Shown: positions 32,588 to 37,541 of the stretch, one piece after another
How the letters are laid out: every line of letters starts with the position of its first letter
Position numbering within the stretch: position 1 is the first letter of the stretch
Virus record (IMG/VR): IMGVR_UViG_3300047552_001151
Coordinates: 1 to 37,541 of that record
Source: a virus
Reading direction: 5' to 3' (one strand)
DNA length: 37,541 bases
Notes under the pieces: generated by a model
The model's input: only the letters and a program-made list of their open reading frames with translations
Databases searched by the model: none
Told to the model about the DNA's origin: nothing
Program-made: the position numbers and the translations under genes

Positions 32588-32611
32588 AGAAAAAGCGCCA
32601 ATAAAGGCGCT
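32588..32611 (-). terminator. Rho-independent terminator (minus) after adhesin-E-like gene
   Basis: AGCGCC/GGCGCT stem at 32594/32606 around AATAAA, followed on the minus strand by TTTTCTT. The 18-base stem-loop is identical to the one at 33142-33159. Confidence 0.85.
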
Positions 32612-32647
32612 ATGTAGTAAGTGACTAGTGCGAATTTTCGCTATATC

Positions 32648-33076
32648 TTACTTTGGGACCTTGCAAACTTCGTCAATAACGTAGGCAAGAATAGTACCAG
32701 GTGCAATATCTACAAATTCGTATGGGTTGATTTGAGCCGTAGTAGTATGTATAGAGTCTTTATTGGGATCACCATCGCCATATAGGGTTGCAGTCTTAAG
32801 GAAGTAAGACGTCTTTTCACAGTCAAAGTAATTTAACGCACTCATCCCTTTGAACGAAGTCTTAAGGTAAGGTTGTGGCTTTTGGTATACCCAAAATACC
32901 CAAGCCTTAACGTAATTGCTTTCCCTCTTAACCGTACTCCAATCTACGTATATGGCTGACTTGTCTTCTGTGGATGCGAAATAAGTGTAATTGCGTGGTG
33001 GCTTGTAAGGGTTACTGGATTGAGCGTAACTTATAGAGCATAAAGCAAGCGTGACAGCGATAGCGGCTTTTTTCAT
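32648..33076 (-). CDS. Exported surface-adhesin-E-like protein (moron)
   Basis: A 142-residue protein with a clear signal peptide (MKKAAIAVTLALCSISYA, cleavage after about residue 18). The mature part, SAIYVDWSTVKRESNYVKAWVFWVYQKPQ, a DCEKTSY element and a C-terminal IAPGTILAYVIDEVCK, matches the surface-adhesin E domain seen in beta- and gamma-proteobacterial envelope proteins. Two cysteines (near 100 and 139) could form a disulphide. It has its own TTGAAA-N17-TATGAT promoter and terminator, so it can be expressed from the prophage. Likely alters the host surface. Confidence 0.78.
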   Translation of the reverse strand: MKKAAIAVTLALCSISYAQSSNPYKPPRNYTYFASTEDKSAIYVDWSTVKRESNYVKAWVFWVYQKPQPYLKTSFKGMSALNYFDCEKTSYFLKTATLYGDGDPNKDSIHTTTAQINPYEFVDIAPGTILAYVIDEVCKVPK

Positions 33077-33102
33077 AATGTCCCTTTTTGAAAAACGGGA
33101 GC

Positions 33103-33131
33103 ATCATACTCCTACAGTTCAAAAATTTCAA
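33103..33131 (-). promoter_or_regulatory. Sigma-70 promoter of adhesin-E-like gene
   Basis: On the minus strand TTGAAA (33131-33126), 17 bases, TATGAT (33108-33103), 27 bases before the ATG. Confidence 0.75.
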
Positions 33132-33135
33132 GCCA

Positions 33136-33159
33136 TAAAAAAGCGCCAATAAAGGCGCT
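33136..33159 (-). terminator. Rho-independent terminator (minus) after SmpA-like gene
   Basis: The same 18-base AGCGCC-AATAAA-GGCGCT stem-loop as at 32594, here followed on the minus strand by six T residues. Confidence 0.88.
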
Positions 33160-33179
33160 TAAGTGGAGTAGGGTAGGTA

Positions 33180-33569
33180 CTAGTTTTGGATTGTAGTTAG
33201 TACATCATTGTCGAAATAAAGGTAATTGCCACCACCATATATCCATTGCTCATGCGTACCGTAGGCGTTGGTAGTAGTGTTAATCTTTTGCGGCTTACCC
33301 CAAGTAGAGTTAAGTACCTGCTCTTTGGTGTAGCCTATCTTTACACCTTCCTTCTCTGTAGATTTTCTCTTAGCAAACTTCTCAGCGGCTTTCTTGTTGG
33401 CTTCAATCTTTGCCGCCATTGCCTTCTTCTGCGCCTCAGACTTGCTATTGACCATAGCCTGAATTCGTTCGCAATTGGCTGGCTCTAAGCTACCCGCACA
33501 TTCAGGCGAACCAGCATAGGCTCCAAAAGCACTAGCAACCAAAGTCAAAACAACCAGAACCCGTTTCAT
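33180..33569 (-). CDS. Exported SmpA/OmlA-like small protein (moron)
   Basis: A 129-residue protein. A signal peptide covers MKRVLVVLTLVASAFGAYA. A lysine/alanine-rich helical stretch (SEAQKKAMAAKIEANKKAAEKFAKRK) follows. The C-terminal domain KIGYTKEQVLNSTWGKPQKINTTTNAYGTHEQWIYGGGNYLYFDNDVLTTIQ matches the BamE/SmpA-like fold of many beta-proteobacterial proteins. I start at the ATG at 33569: AAGGAG lies 6 bases upstream, while TTG two codons earlier falls within that spacer. Host-like, probably periplasmic. Confidence 0.78.
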   Translation of the reverse strand: MKRVLVVLTLVASAFGAYAGSPECAGSLEPANCERIQAMVNSKSEAQKKAMAAKIEANKKAAEKFAKRKSTEKEGVKIGYTKEQVLNSTWGKPQKINTTTNAYGTHEQWIYGGGNYLYFDNDVLTTIQN

Positions 33570-33582
33570 TTTCAACTCCTTA

Positions 33583-33990
33583 TTACAGCTTTGCCATCTG
33601 TGTGTGATCTACCAAATTACCCTTGCAAATCTTATCCCATTTTGCACCACCTAAATAGGCATCGTTGCCAACAAAAACGGCTTGGTTAGGAACCAACCCA
33701 CCAAAACTGTTCTTAGCGCGATATACAACGCAGAGGGTGGAGGCATCTTTGGAGCCAGCAGCCTTAATCACTTCAACGGAAGCAGGGTCTTTAGCATTTT
33801 CCTTAATGAACTTAATATCAGTGTAGATATTGTGGAAAACCTTAGCTTCAAAATCTTCCTTAGCTTGTTGCTCTGCCGTAAGCACAGGGGCTGGCTTAAC
33901 ACCAGCTTTGGATGAATTATCCATCGCAATAATCAAAACGCTAACAGCGGCAAAACCAATTAAGCCCTTCTTAACAAAACCTAGTGCCAT
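33583..33990 (-). CDS. Membrane-anchored host-like protein (moron)
   Basis: A 135-residue protein. Residues about 8-24 (KKGLIGFAAVSVLIIAM) form an uncleaved signal/membrane anchor. The outer part (VIKAAGSKDASTLCVVYRAKNSFGGLVPNQAVFVG) resembles small proteins widely found in proteobacterial chromosomes, with two cysteines likely to pair. Its ribosome site and spacer are identical to those of the gene at 33569 (AAGGAGTTGAAA before ATG), hinting that the leaders share origin. Function unknown. Confidence 0.7.
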   Translation of the reverse strand: MALGFVKKGLIGFAAVSVLIIAMDNSSKAGVKPAPVLTAEQQAKEDFEAKVFHNIYTDIKFIKENAKDPASVEVIKAAGSKDASTLCVVYRAKNSFGGLVPNQAVFVGNDAYLGGAKWDKICKGNLVDHTQMAKL

Positions 33991-34116
33991 TTTCAACTCC
34001 TTTATTTTGGTAATGCGTCATTGCTTTACCATATAAGTAGTCTACATTAAGTGGATTTAATAGTCGAATTAGCTATTCCAGTAACACTAAATAAGAGTAT
34101 TACAGGAACATGCATT

Positions 34117-34383
34117 ATGAGAACGAAAGACAAATCCAAGCCGCACTACGATTTCTATTACGACTGGTTATCGTCAATGAAAAAGAAAGGTGTTCCAGTC
34201 GAACTCACCCTACAACAGTGGTTAGACTTTTGGAATAACAGCGGGCAATGGGAGAATAGGGGCAGGGGTAGAATGGATTTCTGCATGTGCCGCAAGGACA
34301 CAGAAAAGCCCTTCTCCGTTACCAATATCGAATTACGACTTGTTAAGGATAAGGGCTATATCAATAGGAAGGCAAAGGGTTAA
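34117..34383 (+). CDS. Small phage protein with SGxWxxRG motif
   Basis: An 88-residue protein from ATG 34117, with AGGAA about 10 bases upstream and a CACTAAATA box near 34084. The core QQWLDFWNNSGQWENRGRGRMDFCMCRKDTEKPFSVTNIELRL is the pattern of small phage proteins related to HNH/AP2 homing modules, including the final N-I-x-x-R. It shares the W-x-x-SG-x-W-x-x-RG core with the gene at 762. No nuclease residues are evident, so it may be a DNA-binding remnant. Confidence 0.65.
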   Translation: MRTKDKSKPHYDFYYDWLSSMKKKGVPVELTLQQWLDFWNNSGQWENRGRGRMDFCMCRKDTEKPFSVTNIELRLVKDKGYINRKAKG

Positions 34384-34394
34384 GTATAATAAAT

Positions 34395-34415
34395 GGTCCT
34401 AACTACCTTAGGACC
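34395..34415. terminator. Hairpin between convergent genes
   Basis: GGTCCTAA (34395-34402), five-base loop, TTAGGACC (34408-34415), a perfect 8-pair stem. The minus-strand side is followed by ATTTATTA, so it may end the minus-strand operon. Confidence 0.5.
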
Positions 34416-34482
34416 AAAAGGTCGTCTCGCTGAGCGATCCTCCCTTACTCATTGCAGCTCTGAGTCTAAACAGGCTGCATAT

Positions 34483-34737
34483 TTAATGCAGCAATAAGAA
34501 GAAGGTCTTATCTTTATTGCTTTTGAAGGTGAACTTCATAAACACTTTTTCTCGCGTGGGTTTGAAATCTATCTCACACTTATACCAAACACCAATGTGT
34601 TCACGATAAGCTTTAACGTAATCTTTGTGAGGTATATCATTTTTTATTTGATAATCAACCCAATTTTTGAATTTGTTTTCATAATTAAGTACCCATTGCG
34701 GCAGATCATCTCTATTAACAATTACGCTAACTGTCAT
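34483..34737 (-). CDS. Unknown protein, last gene of accessory operon
   Basis: An 84-residue protein when started at the ATG that overlaps the upstream stop (TAATG at 34735-34739). It contains VNRDDLPQWVLNYENKFKNWVDYQIK and a KVFMKFTFKSNKDKTFF end, aromatic and basic. No family recognised. Co-translated with the 211-residue gene. Confidence 0.6.
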   Translation of the reverse strand: MTVSVIVNRDDLPQWVLNYENKFKNWVDYQIKNDIPHKDYVKAYREHIGVWYKCEIDFKPTREKVFMKFTFKSNKDKTFFLLLH

Positions 34738-35372
34738 TAGTCCCACCCGTTTGTTATCTTTGATACGCACTGGTTGTGATAAGGCATGTAAATCTCTGCA
34801 AATTCTTCTGCCTGTTTATCAACAATGTCACAATACTTCTTAAAGAAGTTTGTTTCAGTCTTAGTGAGTTTAAGTAATGGGTTAGGACTTTCTACCATGC
34901 TCTTAGATAACGCCTGGCTTAAAGATGGTCTTACTGCTTCTGCTAGTCTGTCCATCTTCCACGAGCAATGATGGAATTCATCTATATCATTTTCATCTGC
35001 TTGGAATGCAGTAACGAAAGTTTCAAAATACTTTAAGCTTAGTAAGGAAACATGCTCACCTTTAACCTCATCGCTAAACATAAAGAGCATTGTTGAATGC
35101 GTGGTATTTCCGCTTTCATTTGGTATAAATTCATCTACTTTTCCAATAGCACCATAGCTGGTTAATGCGTAGGAAAAGTTACCTAATATCTTAGCGGGTA
35201 TTGAGCTAAAGTTAGGGTTAACATAAGCCTGTTTAACCTTCTTGCGGTCAGGTGCTTTATCTAACTTAAGTACCTTATCACAACCAACTGTTTTCTTTAA
35301 TTGTGCCGCTGTAGGCATATCCATTGCGTTTTCATATGTTGTGCGAAAGACAGCGAATTTGACTTTAGACAT
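34737..35372 (-). CDS. Unknown 211-residue protein of accessory operon
   Basis: Starts at ATG 35372, with AAGGAG six bases upstream; a GTG two codons earlier overlaps the previous stop. Mixed alpha/beta: AVFRTTYENAMDMPTAAQLKK at the N-terminus, a basic KAPDRKKVKQAYVN stretch, and a helical C-terminus with two cysteines (KKYCDIVDKQAEEFAEIY, NQCVSK). No signal or membrane segment. No family recognised. Its place beside a DpnD-like gene and near the integrase suggests a defence, anti-defence or lysogeny function, but this is only inference. Confidence 0.65.
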   Translation of the reverse strand: MSKVKFAVFRTTYENAMDMPTAAQLKKTVGCDKVLKLDKAPDRKKVKQAYVNPNFSSIPAKILGNFSYALTSYGAIGKVDEFIPNESGNTTHSTMLFMFSDEVKGEHVSLLSLKYFETFVTAFQADENDIDEFHHCSWKMDRLAEAVRPSLSQALSKSMVESPNPLLKLTKTETNFFKKYCDIVDKQAEEFAEIYMPYHNQCVSKITNGWD

Positions 35373-35374
35373 TA

Positions 35375-35560
35375 TCACTCCTTAAGTTCTTCAATGCTTG
35401 CTATATCCTGTTCCCAGTTCTTTAGCTGTTCCATTTCTAACGTATCAGAGCTATTAAGCTTTAGTGCCTTTTCTTTAGCCTTATCAATGCTTGTGGCTTT
35501 AACCTCAACACAATAGGTTGCCTTAAGTTCTATGGTTATCCAATAAGATTTCGTTGCCAT
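35375..35560 (-). CDS. Small DpnD/PcfM-like protein (tentative)
   Basis: A 61-residue protein. SYWITIELKATYCVEVKATSIDKAKEKALKL shows two beta strands and a helix, as in the DpnD/PcfM-like small proteins of mobile elements, whose role is poorly known. GGGAGG precedes the ATG. First gene of a three-gene minus-strand operon with a TTGAAA-N17-TATGAT promoter. Confidence 0.6.
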   Translation of the reverse strand: MATKSYWITIELKATYCVEVKATSIDKAKEKALKLNSSDTLEMEQLKNWEQDIASIEELKE

Positions 35561-35583
35561 ATGCCTCCCAAATTGACGCGAAC

Positions 35584-35612
35584 ATCATAGCCTAAACAGA
35601 TCGCTTTTTCAA
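35584..35612 (-). promoter_or_regulatory. Sigma-70 promoter of accessory operon
   Basis: On the minus strand TTGAAA (35612-35607), 17 bases, TATGAT (35589-35584). Same two hexamers and spacing as the promoter at 33103-33131. Confidence 0.75.
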
Positions 35613-35660
35613 AAAGGCGAAGCCAGACTGACTACTTCTTTAACCAACTAGGAGTAAGTG

Positions 35661-35930
35661 ATGGCATTGTTTAAGTTAGGTCAGATAGTTGCTACACGTG
35701 GGGCATTAGCATTCTGTGAGAAGCACAGCATTAGTCCTTTGCAACTCATTACAAGACACGCAAGCGGAGATTGGGGTGACATCTGCAAAGAGGACAACAA
35801 GGCAAACGTAGATGCACTTGCCTATGATGGGCGCATCCTTAGTAGCTACAAGCTATATGGCGAAAAACTGTACTGCATCACTGAATGGGATCGCAGTGCG
35901 ACAACGCTACTTCATGCCAACGAGTACTAG
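35661..35930 (+). CDS. Small mobile-element protein with GDWGD motif
   Basis: An 89-residue protein from ATG 35661, with TAGGAG upstream. It has the pattern of a small family common on integrative elements, plasmids and phages: LITRHASGDWGDICKEDNKANVDAL near residues 30-55, RILSSYKLYGEKLYCITEWDRSATTLL and a final ANEY. Annotated in other genomes only as plasmid-related or hypothetical. Function unknown. A strong terminator follows. Confidence 0.75.
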   Translation: MALFKLGQIVATRGALAFCEKHSISPLQLITRHASGDWGDICKEDNKANVDALAYDGRILSSYKLYGEKLYCITEWDRSATTLLHANEY

Positions 35931-35953
35931 CACTACCCAGCCCCACGCTACAG

Positions 35954-35976
35954 CGCCCTACGGGGCGTTTTCTTTT
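35954..35976 (+). terminator. Rho-independent terminator
   Basis: CGCCC (35954-35958), loop TACG, GGGCG (35963-35967), then TTTTCTTTT. Confidence 0.85.
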
Positions 35977-35979
35977 GGC

Positions 35980-36466
35980 TACGAGCATGGTTTTTCTCTC
36001 TGCGCTACACTGTTGTCACACATTTTGCAGTGTGACAAAGTGCGTTAAGTTAGTGTTTGCCAACCCCAAAACGACGTGCCTAAAGGCTGCAAAAGTTGTG
36101 ACAAATCTTAAACAGTAACACCTGACAGATGGTTGTAACAGCTAGAACCCGCATAGACACTGGCTTTGCTGCTATTGTTTTTGCACACGGTATTAATTCT
36201 TACAATTCCTCCCGCCTCTTTTGACCTGCTAAGTTAGTAGGTACTGCCTCTGTAAGCAGCATGGATGCTGGCTTTCTCAACTTTAGAACTCTCTACCTAA
36301 CTAGATTCTGTTGAAATCTAGCGGGTAGGAATTAGTTTTTCAGAAAGTTAAACAAAACCAGCTTGTACGCTGGGAGGCAAGGCAATAGAATGTAATTCCT
36401 ACACGCTGTCAGACTGCGTAAAGTGTGACAAAAACTGCTACAAAATCACAGTGAAAAGGAAGAAAA
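35980..36466. promoter_or_regulatory. Repeat-rich region upstream of integrase (possible attP/control region)
   Basis: No gene seen. TTGTCACAC at 36013-36021 is perfectly inverted as GTGTGACAA at 36030-36038, and the TGTGACAAA word recurs at 36097 and 36424. CTAGATT/AATCTAG at 36301/36315 is flanked by CTACC/GGTAG at 36293/36324, forming an extended hairpin. CCAGC/GCTGG pairs at 36358/36369. Candidate sites for integrase arms, excisionase or a repressor. Confidence 0.5.
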
Positions 36467-37534
36467 ATGGCTACTAAGGAACTCCCAAAAGGGCTGTTGC
36501 TAAGGGGCGACACGTACCACCTTCGCTTTACGTACAAGGGCAACCTAGTTGCGGAAAGTGCACACACGAAGGACTTACGCGAAGCAGAGCGACTACTCAA
36601 CAAGAAGAAGGCAGAGCTGCACCAGTTGGTGGTAATGGGAGGAGGGCGCATCACTACGCTACACAAGGCAGTGGATGAGTACGTTGCGAGCATCCTCAAA
36701 ACGAAAGGCAAGAACGGCGCGAGGGTGGCGTTAAAGAAGGTTACGGATGCAATACCCAACAAGTCCGTTAAGAAGGTGGAGATGCACGAGATAGAGAACG
36801 TGTTTAGTGATCTATCTAAAACGTATAAGGCAAGCTCCGTTAAGCTCTATAAGTCATATTGGAATGCCTTTGCTAACTGGTGCGAGAAGCAAAAGTATGG
36901 AGATATAGGTAGGTTTGCTATTGGGACAATGAAGTACGGGCGCATTCGCTTCTTAACACCAGATGAACAAAAGAAGCTATTAGCGGAACTAGGTTACAAA
37001 GAGGATTACAAAGGTAAAAATCCAACAACAGATAAAGCAAGGGGAGAAAATTACGACTTAACCGTAATGCTGTTGGACACAGGACTTAGGTACAGCGAAG
37101 CAGCAAAGATGGATTGGTCACAAGTGGATTTAGACAGAAAATTGCTCTACGTCTATCGCTTAAAGGACGGTACACCTACTACTTTGTCACTTACAAATCG
37201 TCTTTATGAGGTCTTAGTGCGCCGTAGGAAGGATGTTGAAGGCGAATACGTCTTCCCAACCAAGCTAACCAACACCAATAACGGCTGGAAATGGATGGGA
37301 ATAGCAGCTAAAAGGGCAGGGATTTCGCTCACGCAGGGCAACATAACGCCGCACATCTGCAGACACACGTTTGCAACAACGATGGTTCAGAACGGCGTGT
37401 CATTACAAGAGCTGCAGCACCTGTTAGGACACTCGTCCATTGAGATGAGCTTGCGTTATGCACACTTTCAAAAGCAAGATGCAACAGCTAAGGCAGCAGC
37501 GATCCTCAATAAACAGAATGAAGCTATCGCGTAA
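36467..37534 (+). CDS. int: Tyrosine integrase
   Basis: A 355-residue site-specific recombinase for phage integration and excision. Residues about 10-50 form an N-terminal beta-type arm-binding domain (LRGDTYHLRFTYKGNLVAESAHTKDLREAERLL). Residues about 65-150 are the core-binding SAM-like domain. The catalytic domain has R208 (DTGLRYSEAAK), H296 and R299 (PHICRHTF), H322 (LLGHSS) and nucleophile Y331 (LRYAHF). Full length, with AAGGAAG before the ATG. Its end is repeated at positions 1-179, so the reading continues into the H-NS region on a circular map. Confidence 0.95.
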   Translation: MATKELPKGLLLRGDTYHLRFTYKGNLVAESAHTKDLREAERLLNKKKAELHQLVVMGGGRITTLHKAVDEYVASILKTKGKNGARVALKKVTDAIPNKSVKKVEMHEIENVFSDLSKTYKASSVKLYKSYWNAFANWCEKQKYGDIGRFAIGTMKYGRIRFLTPDEQKKLLAELGYKEDYKGKNPTTDKARGENYDLTVMLLDTGLRYSEAAKMDWSQVDLDRKLLYVYRLKDGTPTTLSLTNRLYEVLVRRRKDVEGEYVFPTKLTNTNNGWKWMGIAAKRAGISLTQGNITPHICRHTFATTMVQNGVSLQELQHLLGHSSIEMSLRYAHFQKQDATAKAAAILNKQNEAIA

Positions 37535-37541
37535 CAGCGCA
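37356..37541. repeat. Terminal direct repeat, right copy
   Basis: Matches 1-186 with one difference at 37414 (G here, A at 59). The final 127 bases are identical to 60-186. Confidence 0.9.

Overview
The window is essentially one complete genome of a temperate siphovirus (long non-contractile tail), about 37.36 kb, broken inside its integrase gene. The last 186 bases repeat the first 186 with one synonymous A/G difference, so the integrase 3' end appears at both ends and the molecule is best read as a circle. Virion genes, a tyrosine integrase and host-like cargo genes are present. No tRNA, rRNA, IS element or CRISPR array was seen. The host is probably a beta-proteobacterium: the H-NS-family protein, the surface-adhesin-E-like exported protein and the SmpA-like exported protein resemble Burkholderiales families. 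This is inference from protein style; the DNA is AT-leaning by eye.

Layout. Positions 1-730: integrase tail, then an H-NS-like gene with its own sigma-70-type promoter and terminator. Positions 762-11110: two unassigned genes, small and large terminase, portal, scaffold, major capsid, zinc-ribbon protein, head-tail connector, stopper, neck and tail-terminator proteins, tail tube, an HNH homing endonuclease, and a tail assembly chaperone pair joined by a likely +1 frameshift. Positions 11111-22267: tape measure and the lambda-order tail-tip set (M, L, K, I, J-like) plus a DUF4376-like protein. Positions 22264-26558, minus strand: a receptor-binding or fibre cassette headed by small tail proteins and ending in a 970-residue protein with two predicted seven-bladed propellers. 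Positions 26605-27705: small membrane protein, GIY-YIG nuclease and a small coiled-coil protein.

Positions 27706-31536 are the early/replication block: a highly structured leader with a boxA-like element, three small unknown genes, an archaeo-eukaryotic-type primase, a VapE-like ATPase, an iteron-rich candidate origin and a Fis-type HTH gene. Positions 31537-32640 are 1.1 kb of non-coding DNA packed with direct and inverted repeats. Positions 32648-33990, minus strand, carry three exported or membrane host-like proteins (morons). Positions 34117-35930 hold small accessory genes, including a three-gene minus-strand operon. Positions 35980-36466 form a repeat-rich region before the integrase.

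How it fits together. Many structural genes are preceded by a -35-less ATAAATA box resembling T4 late promoters, while cargo genes use TTGAAA/TTGCTC-N17-TATGAT promoters. This suggests separate late and lysogenic transcription programmes. No CI-like repressor, endolysin or holin was recognised; these are the main gaps in the annotation.
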